DNA of 64,000 nt from Pyronema omphalodes (GCA_024516155.1 JAJJXM010000019.1:682001-746000); one strand, 5' to 3'. Shown: positions 1 to 11,810, counted from the stretch's first letter. The notes: a model not told the origin generated them from the sequence alone. Numbers and translations: made by a program.

Positions 1-1859
1 ATGAAACCTGTCATTTAAATAGACCCAATTGACTTTGCAATAATTAGAAGGGTTCAGCCGGTAAGCTTCCGAGCAGAAATTTCTGTTGAAAATCCGTGAT
101 CAGGCATGTAATTTATCTCTGCTTATCTGCAGAGTACATATAAATATAACTTTACCGATATGAAACCTGCCTCATTCTCCGTTATTGGGACTGATTCTGG
201 CTTGCATATATGAAATTCGAAGAAGCCGGGTATATAATTAAAGCCCAGACAGCTGGCTCTGATAAATCAAAACAGATATGACCTGGTATCCTAACGACGT
301 AACACTCCTAATGATTGTAGTTATGGAAAGTAATATAACCTAGGTTGAGGTGACTCGGTTTGTAAGTTTGAATTCTGTCTCCGCTATTTGCAAATCCCAA
401 CTCGTGAAATCGGATTTCGCCCCGACTGAGCACTTTATGACAATTGTTAGGTGCGCGCTCCGATATGGCGTCGATATTTGCAAAAGAATTACAAAATAAT
501 GGAATATTCCGTAGGCAGAAAATATCAAGATAAGCTACCGAAAATTGGATCATGTTTCTGTAGATCAGCCAGGTTGTGCCCATGGGGAAAGACCCTGCTG
601 TTTCGGCGAGGCCTATCTTCAACCGTTCTTGGGATGACCAGGATGAACCTTTAGGTGACTACAAGATGATTACTCTGTCTGATAGTTGGGCTGAATTATG
701 AGGTGCATCAGTTGACGTTGGATAAAGCATGACTAAGTAGTTGCATGCATAATACCCACCGTTTTATGCATGTCCAATGGAAAGTTCCGCTCTATCCACA
801 TATACTCATCAACAGCCTATGGTCACACCATATCATTAAAGGTGATTAATATGCATCACAATACTGACTTCTCTCGTTGGTAGCTGTTCGGACATCCCAC
901 AGATCTACAACCACCGCAGAGCCGATAGCCGAGCATCATGGACTCGGAGTTAGTTTCGGCATCTCTTACGACTGAAAATCAAAGATCAGTCTAGATGCGC
1001 GTTACTGTATACAGCCAAGATCATAGGCCTTACATGTAGCGAAGCCATAACCTGGGTTGGCAAGCTCGGATTTTGCCGACATACGGTTCCTAGAATCCTG
1101 GTAAACACGACACTTGACACCACCATTACCCCCACTAATTTTCTCTATGATGTTCAGGGCTTGATAAACTTTTAAGGGCTGTGAAACGTTGGGAATCGAC
1201 GTAGAGAACAAACACTTGCAGGCTTGATCATATGACCTATGTATCGGTGTTGATCATTGACTGTGGTGAAAGTGAAACCTAACCAAAAGCATATAAAATA
1301 CAGCTATTACGCATGACTGTGAGAAATAATAAGCAAAGACTTGTACGTAATCTGCTGGGCATTGCGGGGAGTCGAACCACTGCATGTCGAACATGCGCCT
1401 TGCAATAATAGACAGATGGTTGATGTAAATGACGATCTAGTGAGGGATGCCAGTACCACCGGTGTAGTACAAAATCCCAAAACAATTTATAGTCATTTGG
1501 CATTTAAATCAAGCGCTACGCATCCCAAACTATAACTCATGTATCTGGTGGCTGTTCTCTTTTGGTTTCTGTCAAAGGACAGGCAAAACACGTTCCAAGA
1601 ATACCGCCCTACGACAGTCCTAAACTCCAAGGTCACCTTAAAAACTCTACAAAAACTCAAAAGTTGATATCTGCCTAGCGGAAGTTAAAAAGAAATAATG
1701 ACTCATGTTCAACTTCTACTAAATACGGTTGACTGGCTGGGGCTACCGAAGTGGAAAGGGTGAGTCATTCAATGTCGTGGCCAACCATTTGACAAGGCAA
1801 GCAAATGTGCATCTAACGCGGCCCAAGATGATGCACACCATTTACCCTTGAATTAACTT
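1..1859. other. Gene-free AT-rich spacer
   Basis: No frame here looks like a conserved protein; the open frames are short and rich in rare-looking residues. The only landmark is a tRNA-like 3' fragment near 1345-1402 on the minus strand, treated under rejected items. Confidence 0.6.
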
Positions 1860-3110
1860 ATCAACTTGACATTTTCTTTCGTCATGGTGTATCACTCCCC
1901 CGGAATATCCTCGAAATGAACATGTCCGGCCAAGAGTGCTATAGCCCAGTCCCAGCTTTGACCCCCGTTTTTAAACCCCATATTCAATAATCTAGAAAGG
2001 CCCTCACCATAATATTACAGCATTATAGCATAATCCAATCACCCCAGGAACCGCTATTGTCGTTAAACTAACTACAACTCAATCCCCATTCAAATCTTCA
2101 GCCACCTTCAACCATGTCTTACTTCCACCCAGTACCGACTTTCCGCACCGACGCCATGTCTGGACCACGCCCAGGAGTAGAGTATATTAGAGCCGGAGGT
2201 GGGGTTGGTTATGCACCAAGGCCGATGCCCAGAGCGTCACAGAGACCGACAATGAGGGCAGTACCCAGGGTTGAGAGTGCTAGGTCGATGGGGACAAACC
2301 TGAGGTATCCCACACAAAAGGCGTATAAGAAACCGGACTTTGATAATAGGCTTTAATATGAAATTCCCCGGCCTGGAATTGAAGGGGTACGGCATAAAAA
2401 AGAAGGATTGACCAAGGTGTTACGATTACTGTTTAAATATACTGAATAAGATAGAATAGTAGTAATACTTTTTTTAGTGTAACCGTAGTTTTTTTGAGCA
2501 CACATAACATGAGAAGGAGGTACATGACAACTGGTGCGCTTGGGCGTGATGACCCAGTTGAAAACTGTTAGTTTCGTGTTTTATATGGGTCCTAACGCAT
2601 GTGAAATCCTAGCCTTTTGCCGCCGCGACAGCTTGCTTTATCCCACACCCGCATTGTTCTCTCGCCATGCCGTTTTGCCATGACCAGGTGGCGGCTAATG
2701 TTTCGCAGACACATGCCACCCCCAAGTCACCCTACCTTCCTCCTCTCATAAAAAGCCCTCGATCCAACCCCAATACCAATACGTTCTTCATCGGAATACG
2801 ATAGGAATCAACGCAGGAGATTCCAGGATAATGTACTCCTTTGTTTTTGTCAATCAATCATGCGTCTTTGTGGTAATAGACCAGGCTTGTTGTCTTGTAA
2901 TCTCTCAGATTGTGAGGGATCAACATCCATCTTGGCAAAATAGGCGTTGATATGGCTTTTCTATCATGGGACTGGCTTTACGATGATACTACATTTGCTT
3001 TCATGGCAAACAGGTGTTAGGCGTTGGTATTGCTTTTTCTATCAACAACGTTTTGCCGTTGCTTGTAATTACATAATTTTGAAATGCACAGAGTGAGACG
3101 AAGGATTAAC
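1860..3110 (+). repeat. Local duplication unit, copy A
   Basis: This segment resembles 4805-6430 (copy B) along most of its length, and its right half resembles 12225-13110 (copy C). Shared landmarks are a leader reading cctcgaaatgaaca, the small MSYF gene, and a downstream non-coding stretch. That stretch has a TATA-like cataaaaag, then gaatcaacgcaggagattcc, then accaggcttgttgtctt and atggcttttctatcatgg. The copies have diverged by substitutions and small indels, so the duplication is not recent. The non-coding half is as conserved as the gene, which is odd for plain spacer. Confidence 0.65.
2114..2356 (+). CDS. Small Pro/Arg-rich protein, PDFDN-tail family, copy A
   Basis: I do not recognise this family. 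The single-exon frame gives 80 residues, basic and rich in proline, arginine, serine and glycine, with no signal peptide or membrane segment. It is supported as a gene by its paralogue at 5062-5382. Both start MSYF, share a middle block with a Y..AG..YAPR pattern followed by A/S/R/P-rich sequence, and end in a Y(K/R)(K/R)PDFDN(R/T)L tail. Both starts sit in an ATG context after a tcttcaac/tcaaccatg leader. Sequence between the conserved ends varies in length, as in disordered proteins. No function is assigned. It could be a rapidly evolving lineage-specific gene. Confidence 0.55.
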   Translation: MSYFHPVPTFRTDAMSGPRPGVEYIRAGGGVGYAPRPMPRASQRPTMRAVPRVESARSMGTNLRYPTQKAYKKPDFDNRL

Positions 3111-4804
3111 TGGAACGATGGAGGAAAGAGAGAGGAAAATGGAGATGGAGAATTGAAATGTGATATTAGATAATGAACAGAGCATTGTCAGCAACTCCAT
3201 CGACAGAAAGAACATAACGGGGGATGTGCGCTAAGGCAATATCCACCTCCACAAGCAGTCACGCTACACAGAGGACGGCTCTACGTACAGGCTCGCTTCG
3301 ACAGCGAGGACTCGAGGAAGATCTGAAGATTGGCAGTCGAGGAGAAGTCAGTTTGTACAAGCAATAATAATGAGTATGAATTACCCAGAGATAGGGTTCC
3401 TCGGGACTTGAACAATAACCAAGATAACGGACGCAGAAGTGCATATGACTCATATCACCGATGAATACAAAAACTCAAACTCGTTATGAATGAGAAATAT
3501 CATGGGAAAACGTTACGGCGCGACACTGATTCACACTTGGGGCGGTCGTTTGGGAAAAGAAGCTACGAACACGGCCAGGAACGAGATATTGGCATACCTG
3601 AAGTATTTATATTGTATTTTTGTATTCATTTATGCCACGGCTAATCTAATCAAGATTATGAAGGTCCTTGCAGATTAAATAATTGCTCTTTCTATTATAA
3701 GTTAATGCGAGCATCTATCTAGAAACATCCTGTTATTCGTTATCCGCTTCAATAATCTCCGCGTCTTCTACCGGTACAATCTATATATCCCCGTACTCTC
3801 CTCTCCCACTGGATTTTTGTATCCCACAAATACCCACAATTTGCATCTTCTAGGTGATTCCGCGTCTTAGGAACGTAGGAGCATGTCTTCTCAGGTGGTT
3901 TTTATACCATCTTTGTCACTTTCATATTTCCAGTATTCCATTACTTGTTCCTTCTTTGCTTCGCAAAATTTTCCCTTCAGTGCCAATCTTGGAGCAAGGC
4001 TGTTATATATACCAATCCTGACTTTATATGTAACAAGACTGGGGAGGCCTTTGAGAGGCTGTTTTGTATTATGTACATACATATACTCATGCTCAGACGG
4101 CAAAACTGAAGAAACTACGCGACAAGTATTCGCCCCACTTCCCCTGCCTCTATGTTCGTTCACCATCCCTTCTCTTAGTATTTTCTATTGGTATTTAGGT
4201 TTGACTCCCCAGTCAATTCCACAGAGCTACACCGCGCCCTTGTGTTGGGGGATGCGATAGCTGTGTGTCAGGTGTTCAATATCATGTATCAATTCCTATA
4301 GGAATAGTGTCGTTTTATAAGTCAAGGTTCATGTAAGTAATAGACCTGCCCGGATAACTCATAAGACACAGGCAAGCGATGGGTACGGGATGCCATTGAA
4401 ACGATGTCCGTCTAGCACCTTACCAGGATATCTCGTAATTTCGGAGGGAGGCTATGTCTAAAGAATATCCAAGTTCCCGGCTTTCCAGATCCTGAGCTTT
4501 TTTTTGTCTTCTTCTCTTTGTGAATCAGAATTATCTCTCCAAACGATCCCGCGGGACGGCACTGTTTCCTGGATGACGAGAAGGTTCCACGCCTGGTCTG
4601 AAGAATAATGCTAGTGTTGAAAGACGAATATTTGAGAGACCCCCGATAGCTGGTCTATGACATACTCGGATGGCGATCAACACGTGATAAAACACTTACT
4701 GGATTTACACAACATTCTTTATATGAACGGATCTCGATATGACAGAAAGAACCCACAATCCGGAAAAAGGTGAGAACGTCTACCCATTCTCAGACTGACT
4801 GGTC
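3111..4804. other. Spacer between duplication units
   Basis: I see no conserved coding sequence. Overlapping plus and minus frames near 3883-4260 are low-complexity and lack any recognisable domain. A T-rich run lies near 4500. Confidence 0.5.
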
Positions 4805-6430
4805 CTTTTGACAAACTCTTTTTTTTATGTTGGCAGATCGCACGTTACGAAGTGTCCTCGAAATGAACACCCTCGACTAAGATTTGCGATAACACAGTCG
4901 CAGCTTCGGCCCTAATGTTTAACCATCACATCCCGTAAACTTGAAAGGCAGTCATCATTAAATCACAGCATTCTAGCATCATGCAGCTACTCCAGAAACC
5001 ACCTTGACATTAAATCAATAACAACACGATTTCCTCACTAATCTTCAGAAAATCTTCAACAATGTCTTACTTCAACAACCAGATGCCAGCTTATCGCCGG
5101 CCATCCATGCCGGCTATACGGCCATTGCCACCTTTTCGCCATCCAACTCCCCGTCCTATGCCACCAATGCCGACTTTTCGCACTGGAATTCCGGGCATGG
5201 GGGCACAGTATGTTGGGGCCGGAAGCAGGCCGACTTATGCACCGAGAGTGGCACTGAGAGCAGCATCGAGACCGACACCGAGGCCAGCACCTAGGATGCA
5301 GAGTATGAGGTCCAGGAGTCAAAATCTAAGGAATTCATCGAGAAGACCGTATAGGAGACCGGATTTTGATAACACGCTTTAATATGAAATTGCCTCTTGG
5401 AGTTGAGAGGGGTATATATATTATGGCATCAGAGCAATGGACTGGGTAATGCGTTGCAATTATTGTTACAAGAGACCGTATAAGATGAAACCGTATATAA
5501 ATAATAAATTCTTTTATTAAAGAGATAGCGCACTTTTTTGGACATGAGCAGTTACGTTTGCGTGATGATTGATGATCCCGCACGTGATGACTCGGTTCAA
5601 GACCGTTAGTTTCGTATTGCAGGTCATCTTGCTGGTCCTATCGCATGTGACATCGTACGACTTTGCCGCAGCTGCATATTAATTATTTCTCCCACTCGCA
5701 CATCTTGCTGCCGCCGTTGGCCGGACTTCTTGTGGGTCCTGTGAACGTGACATTGTACAACGTAGCCACCGCTGCACCTCTCTTTCTCCCGCTCCCGCTA
5801 GCGCATGCGCAGTTTTCTCCACCGTGGTATGTTGCCCAGCTGACTAGCGACGGCGGCTAAATGTTTGCCGAACAAAGCGCTGGCGCCTAATCATTCCAAC
5901 CTAATTTTTCCTTTAAGAAAACACCTGGACTTCCCGTTCTTCTTAGTTCGATATCCAGATAAACCGACTATTCCTTGAGTACTTGCTCATTTCTGTCAAA
6001 TGACGGTCTCCGTGGTAGTGGACCAAGTATGTTGTCTTTTGATCTTCTACTTTGGGAATCAACATTCGGCTGTGCGGACGATATTCGTTTGCTTCTTTGC
6101 AATTCTTGGCGTATAGGTGAGAGATTTCTTTTCTATGGTGGGTTTGATTTTATGATAATACCAATTAGGTGTATGCAAAAGATCATGTTTTTTTTTTTTT
6201 TTTTTTGCTCTTCCTTTTTTAGTGGACAGGCGCTGGTGGATAGTGCTTTTTCCACCACGGGTGTTCTATTACTTACAAAATTGCAGTGAAACCTCCAATT
6301 TATGGATCGGGAGCTGCAATAAGTTCATAATATCTTGGCACCCTTGCGCATACACGCTTGATATATTCTTTTTTTCGTTTGTGTCCTGGCAAGGCGAAGA
6401 TTTCACGAAGATTTGAAGATGTGAATTTGG
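4805..6430 (+). repeat. Local duplication unit, copy B
   Basis: Counterpart of copy A: the same leader (cctcgaaatgaaca), the paralogous MSYF gene, the same aatatgaaatt just after its stop, and the same downstream non-coding segment. That segment runs from about 5580 (cacgtgatgactcggttc) to about 6180 and is more diverged than in copies A and C. A 20-base T run at 6188-6207 interrupts it. The right end stops just short of the SINE at 6494. Confidence 0.6.
5062..5382 (+). CDS. Small Pro/Arg-rich protein, PDFDN-tail family, copy B
   Basis: Paralogue of the gene at 2114-2356. The single exon encodes 106 residues: MSYF start, a proline/methionine/arginine-rich first half with repeated PMP and PTPRP motifs, a GAQYVGAG block matching GVEYIRAG of copy A, and a PDFDNTL end. 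It is longer than copy A mainly through extra proline-rich sequence near residues 8-45. A very basic composition with no hydrophobic stretch suggests a disordered, possibly nucleic-acid-binding or secreted-by-other-route protein, but that is inference only. The minus-strand frame over the same span is a shadow. The ends are conserved while the middle drifts, which argues for selection on the protein. Confidence 0.55.
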   Translation: MSYFNNQMPAYRRPSMPAIRPLPPFRHPTPRPMPPMPTFRTGIPGMGAQYVGAGSRPTYAPRVALRAASRPTPRPAPRMQSMRSRSQNLRNSSRRPYRRPDFDNTL

Positions 6431-6493
6431 GAATGATGTGCAGGGATACGTGGAGAAGTATGTGGAGCACGATATGTAGAAGACGGTGTAATG

Positions 6494-6803
6494 ATAATTT
6501 CATTTCTGTATGCAACCGTAAGGTTATGACAGTCGTAATACTAATATTACATTTCCCAAATATTCCAACGCTTGTCTACACCTATGGAGGTATAGATCAG
6601 GTAAGCGGGGCCGCCCTTGACATATGTCAAGTACCCTTTCACCCCGGAGAGTGACTGCTTATCCTGAGCACCAGGTAAACCTCCCTTTGGAGGGCAAACC
6701 CTGGTTTGCCAAGGAAACCTGTGGGAGCGACACGGGATTCGAACCCGTTGCTTTCTTGTGCAATGCAGGGAATTATACCACTACACTACTGGGGCCGCCC
6801 CCC
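6494..6803 (-). mobile_element. tRNA-derived SINE with 13-bp target-site duplication
   Basis: Read on the minus strand, the 310-bp element opens with a tRNA-like head. It has a pol III box A (TAGTGTAGTGG) and a perfect box B (GGTTCGAATCC) inside an intact 5-bp T stem, but the anticodon stem no longer pairs. A unique body follows, and a 3' end reading cataaccttacggttgca then atgaaatta. The element is bracketed by identical agacggtgtaatg copies at 6481-6493 and 6804-6816, the hallmark of target-primed retroposition. The tail resembles the ends of the retroposons at 48643-48866 and 61320-61560. I call it a SINE rather than a working tRNA gene because the anticodon arm is broken and the copy carries a body and TSD. 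Confidence 0.75.
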
Positions 6804-6816
6804 AGACGGTGTAATG

Positions 6817-7204
6817 GGTGGGGAAGAGAGATGTAGCTATTACCATCCCATCGGGTGTTTATGAAGGATGGAATCTGTCGAGGGCATTTTATTTACTGTG
6901 CTAGATATTATGATATTCGAGAAACCAGAATAAGAATGTGATCGTAGCGGTTACGCTAGACGTCCTCTGTTATCATCACCGGTCAACTCGTTGTACTTTC
7001 AACAAATCCTTTCAGGTATAAAAACATGAATGAGCAGATGAACTCAAAAAACGGGGTAATAGAAAACGTCCGGTGCTTAAAAGAACACTCGGCCGTTATA
7101 TATTCATCGGTTTCTAAGTTACAATCACTCCGAGACATACCTTTCAAAGCCACAGAAACTTCGATTCCAAATGTGAATGCCCGTTTCCATACATCAACCA
7201 CGCC
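6817..7204. other. Spacer left of the decayed TPR array
   Basis: About 390 bases with no recognisable gene or repeat. Confidence 0.5.
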
Positions 7205-7757
7205 TAGCTAAACGGACCTTCTCTTCCAGCTCTTGCGCTTCCTTGACCATTCCACCTAGTTCTCTATGTGATCGCAAGATGGGCCATACCTGTCCGAGAA
7301 GCCGGGTACTCCTCTCCAAGCGTACGCCTCCTCAATTCCAGCACATTCTCTTCCAGCTCTTGCGCTTCCTTGATCATTCCACCCATCTCTGTATATATTG
7401 CGGCAAGATTGTTCATGCTTTCAAAAGTATGCGGGTGCTCCTCTCCAGGCGTGCGCCTCCTCACTTCCAGCACCTTCTCTTCCTAATAATGTCATCCTTG
7501 CTTCAGCCTTCCACCCATCACTGTTTATGTTGCTGCAAGATTGTCCACGCTTCCCAAAGTATCCGGGTGCTCCCCCCCAAGCGTGCGCCTCCTCACTTCC
7601 AGCACCTTCTCTTCCTAATAATGTCATCCTTGCTTCAGCCTTCCACCCATCACTGTTTATGTTGCTGCAAGATTGTCCACGCTTCCCAAAGTATCCGGGT
7701 GCTCCCCCCCAAGCGTGCGCCTGCTCACTCCCAGAACCTCCTCCTACACCCTGCACC
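7205..7757 (-). pseudogene. Decayed TPR repeat array, 3' continuation of the receptor
   Basis: On the minus strand this stretch still spells pieces of the same repeat as the gene at 7758-10896 (LEVRRRTLGEEHP, SMNNLAA, RELGGMVKEAQELEEK), but the frame is broken repeatedly. A TAT codon has become TAA in two near-identical units (period about 132 bp around 7485-7735). Near 7265 a 2-base loss turns ITYREL into a stop. Two 103-bp units around 7721-7926 lost about 26 bases each, so each also shifts frame. It ends at a residual EEKVRLARRG-like end near 7205. The likely history is a longer TPR tail that decayed, with local tandem copying after the damage. Confidence 0.8.
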
Positions 7758-10700
7758 TTATATGTGACTGCAAGGTTGGCCATAGATGTCAAAGGAGCCG
7801 GGTGCTCCTCTCCAAGCGTGCGCCTGCTCACTCCCAGAACCTCCTCCTACACCCTGCACCTTATATGTGACTGCAAGGTTGGCCATAGATGTCAAAGGAG
7901 CCGGGTGCTCCTCTCCAAGCGTGCGCCTCCTCACTTCCAGCACCTTCTCTTCCAGCTCTTGCACCTCCTTCAGCCTTCCACCCATCTCTGTATATGTTGC
8001 GGCAAGATTGTTCATGCTTATCAAAGTATCCGGGTGCTCTACTCCAAGCGTGCGCCTCCTCACTTCCAGCACCTTCTCTTCAAGCTCTTGTACCTCCTTC
8101 AATCTGCCACCCTGCTCTTTGTATGTGACTGCAAGATTGGCCATAGATGTCAAAGTGGCCGGGTGCTCCTCTCCAAGCGTGCGCCTGCTCACTTCCAGAA
8201 CCTTCTCTTCCAGCTCTTGCACCTCCTTCAACCTTCCGCCCATCTCTGTATATGTTGCGGCAAGATTGATCATGCTTTTTAAAGTATCCGGGTGCTCCAC
8301 TCCAAGCGTGCGCCTCCTCACTTCCAGCACCTTCTCTTCCAGCTCTTGCACCTCCTTCAGCCTTCCACCCATCTCTGTATATGTTGCGGCAAGATTGATC
8401 ATGCTTTTTAAAGTATCCGGGTGCTCCACTCCAAGCGTGCGCCTCCTGACATCCAACACCTTCTCTTCCAGCTCTTGCACCTCCTTCAGCCTTCCACCCT
8501 GCTTTTCATATGTGATCGCTAGATTGTTCATACTATCTAAAGTATGCGGGTGCTCCTCTCCAAGCGTGCGCCTCCTCACTTCAAGAACCTTCTCTTGCAG
8601 CTTTTGTGCCTCTTTTTGACGCCCAAGCCGTCGCGACATACCTCCAACATTAGCCATAGCATTCAGAGTTTCATCACTTTCTTCTCCTAACAAACCAGCA
8701 TAAATCTTTCTGGCCCTATCGTACAGTTTCAGAGATTCCGAGTACCCCCCGAGTGCCTCCGCAAGGTAACAACCAGCGTTCATACATAAATTCGCGTTTT
8801 CCTTTGAATCTTCCTTCACATTTTCAAGCAGTGCAATCACATGAGGTAGGTAAACTCGCCAGGCTGTCCAGGCCTCGTATTGGGGATCAGGTAATGTATT
8901 GGCTAGGACCGTACAGGCATCATTCAAAGCCGCATCCATTTCTCTGGATTCTAGGTAGGTTTGCATAGCGAGATGAACGAGTGCATGGATTTCGTATCCT
9001 TCGCCGGATCCGAAGTCAACATTTGCGTGCTGGAGAATTGAAAAGTTAACGAGCTTGTCGAGTGCCTCGGAAATCAGGAAGTCATCCTCAACGTCGTCAA
9101 GATGGATTTCAAGGAGTAGATCCCGCGGGATTGCCTTGCTGTCGATACAGGCCATGAACCGAAGAAATGAGTCCGCAAGTTTGGATTGCTCCTGGATTTG
9201 ACGAAAGCTGATCGAGAAAGTTGTGAATATGGTCTCCGTATTGCCGCCATTATCCCTCCAAATATCGCCATGTGGCTTCGATAATACGCGCTTCAGCCTG
9301 CTTGATTCCTTCTTGTCCTCAAACATCTTGAGATAATCGGATGGGCTAATCGAGCGATTCAAATCCAAATATGCCGCTGCTTGTACTATCGCAAGGGGGA
9401 GGTATTGCAACTCTGACAGGAGGCGAGGTAACGCAGTGTTGTTTTCATCGGCTGCGTTTCCAGCTTTCGGGTGATTGTGATAGAAAAGCTCCATGGCTTC
9501 CTCAGGGCTGGGTTCGGCTTTGAATATGACGTTCTGATTTGCCAAATTCCGTGCGACTTCCCGGTCTCTGGTCGTGACAATAATGGTCCCTGTGGGACCT
9601 CGTGGGATAAACTGTGCGATTCCGCCGTGTACGATAGAAGTAGTGTCACTGTCCCCGGGTGAAGTACTGTTGGACGCTGTCGGATAGAACGCCAACATAT
9701 TGTCGGCGTTATCTAGAACCAAGATCCAGTCTCCGCTCTGGGGATTTTCCAACCATTTTTTGACCAGCAATCCCGAATCTTGCGCAGTATCGTCGTGGCC
9801 GGGTATCTTTGCAAGCGATGCGAGCTTCTGACAATCGGCTTGAAATTGTGCGATGCTTCCGGCATGGATCCAAAACACGGGTCGTTGATTCCGATACTCG
9901 TAGATAAAGCTGAGCACGTCTTGCGTTTTCCTGCGCGCGGGATCAGTTACCAGCTGCAAGCATAATACTTGGTGTCTAAGAACATATACGTACCCTATGC
10001 CCCCAAGACCGCAGAGTGCAAGCCGAATATGCTCACTATCCTCCACTTGTCCGGTTGCGATTTGTTGTTGGCGATGGTTCTCATACCACAATGATATCTG
10101 AGATCTACCAATGAACATTTTATTCTTGGGGAACGGAACCATGAAGTGCGGTTTCTCCTTTGGTATGACTGCAGCAGATGTTGTCGTTCCAAATTTGTGC
10201 TCTGGACATTCATGTGATTTTATTTAGTAAAAAAAAAGAATATCGGATTCAACGAGGGTATATACCATAGTTCAGCCCATACATAAGGTTTTCCATGTTG
10301 TCATTGTATTCTTTCAATTTGGTGATGAGAATTTGAGTCTTTCCGGAGTCCAAGCAAGCCCATCTTAGTTTTGAGTATGTGCTGATGATACTCCGAAGCG
10401 GTGATTCGAGAGATTCCAAAGTTGCCTTCGTAAGGTTTTCGTCCAAATGTAGATTGTCGAGGCTTGATAAGGTGTTCAAGGCCTGTTTTTCGCGCTTGGT
10501 ATGTTTTCGAGATTTCCCCAAGCCCAAAACCTTGAGAAACGAAGATCTCTTACTTGCTGTCTCTGTTGACTCGTTGCTAAACGAAACCCGAACGCCATAT
10601 ACGCTTTCGAGCTGTTTGAAATCCGAAAACAGCTTGGAAATCCTGATGAGAGTGCTGGAAATGATCCGAAATGTCTTATCATCGGTCTTGAGGGTCGAAT

Positions 10701-10896
10701 CCTTGATTCTACCAGCGATAAAGTTGGTAAGATTTGTCAACCTTTGCTGTTCGACGGTGAACTGGTAACGGTGATCATCGAAATCTGTGTCGGCACTATG
10801 AGCGGCACTGATGAAGCTATATCCTTTCAAGCACGTCTTGATCAGGATATCAAGGACACCGGGTACTGCGAGAGCCAATCCAGCAACGTCAGCCAT
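7758..10896 (-). CDS. HeLo / NB-ARC / TPR NOD-like receptor
   Basis: Model complement(join(7758..9930,9994..10201,10266..10896)), 1003 aa. Residues 1-210 look like a HeLo domain (start MADVAGLALAVPGVLD), the membrane-targeting death effector of fungal incompatibility proteins. The NB-ARC begins with FIGR near 240. Splicing the 63-bp intron (GTACGT to GCGCAG) restores the P-loop GLGGIGKT at 275-282, which is broken if the intron is read through. Walker B is WILVLDNAD, followed by TIIVTTRDRE, an LPLAI motif and an HALVH MHD-like site. Residues about 724-973 are six TPR units of 43 aa (129 bp) that are almost identical to each other. The last unit shifts frame after TYKVQG and reads about 30 aberrant residues to the stop, so the C terminus is truncated. 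Family role: ligand sensing by repeats triggers nucleotide-dependent assembly and regulated cell death. Whether this allele works is uncertain. Confidence 0.85.
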
Positions 10897-11810
10897 CGTA
10901 GGATGTGATCAACGTTTGCTGTCGGAGATATTCGAAAGACACAGTTGAAAAGCCGGGGCCGAGGATTCAGAAATCTTTGAAGCTATGGGCGTATTTTTGC
11001 CGGAATAGAGGCGAATTTTTTGAGTACTGACGGTATATTTTCGATCGTGAAAGCTGTTGTACTGCGCCGGTGAGGAGCTGAATTGCGGGGCTTAGTTTGA
11101 CAACGCATATGCATACACAATCCCAGCGCGGCTCCGCTTGTGCTTCTGCCTCAGAATACTTGATGGAGCCGCATTGCCGTAAATAATCTGAAATTGACAC
11201 ACGTCAATATTAGAGTTTCGTGGGCGCTTAGCTATAGTTCCTTGATCTCGAAGCATAATCGCCATCCCTATTAGGTTCAATTTTCGAACTTTCTTTAAAA
11301 CTGTTGAACGTTGTCGAGTGGTGAGCGCCTTGAAAATATCTATGTGAATTCCACGCAGCGGTTGTTATGGTCTGCAAAAACTGAGACACTGCAAACATGC
11401 GACGAAGGGTGGGTGATGGATCATGTACGGAGACTTTCAATCTGGTAACAAGAAGTCAATACAAACGTTCGGAATTTTTAACAACTCTTAAAGGTACTTG
11501 CTGTGGTCTATCTAGGTGCGATAATCTCCAATACGTTCATCTGAGAGATGATGTTCTACAAATACCAACTATCTAGGCTACAAGCTGGCTAAATAGTAAA
11601 AAATATTGAAGATTCTCGTGGCTCGAAAAAGTTCTGTTATCATTTGTCAAGCGAGCCGGCCTTTTTCTGGAAATGCCGTGTAATTCGTCATTAACTTCGG
11701 TTGTCTGCGCGTCTTCTGTCGTCACGCCCATTCTTCATAATTGCATCTTGCGCCGGAGGAAGAGATAAGACGGTAGGAGAGTAAGAAGGAATAGGATGGG
11801 TGTACTTGGG
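10897..11810. other. Upstream region of the receptor
   Basis: Contains the receptor's presumptive promoter. I find no further gene; small minus-strand frames lack domains. Confidence 0.5.

Noticed and set aside
1345..1402. tRNA-like sequence on the minus strand with a perfect box B (GGTTCGACTCC) and a TTCG-containing hairpin
   Set aside because: The T stem does not pair, no 5' acceptor strand matches aatgccca, and no box A lies at the right distance; at most a tRNA fragment.
6720..6803. Apparent tRNA gene on the minus strand
   Set aside because: The anticodon stem is unpaired and the sequence is the head of a SINE with target-site duplications.
7177..8619. Long plus-strand frames rich in Ser, Leu, Pro and Cys
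   Set aside because: They are the complement of the TPR repeat array and recur with its period.
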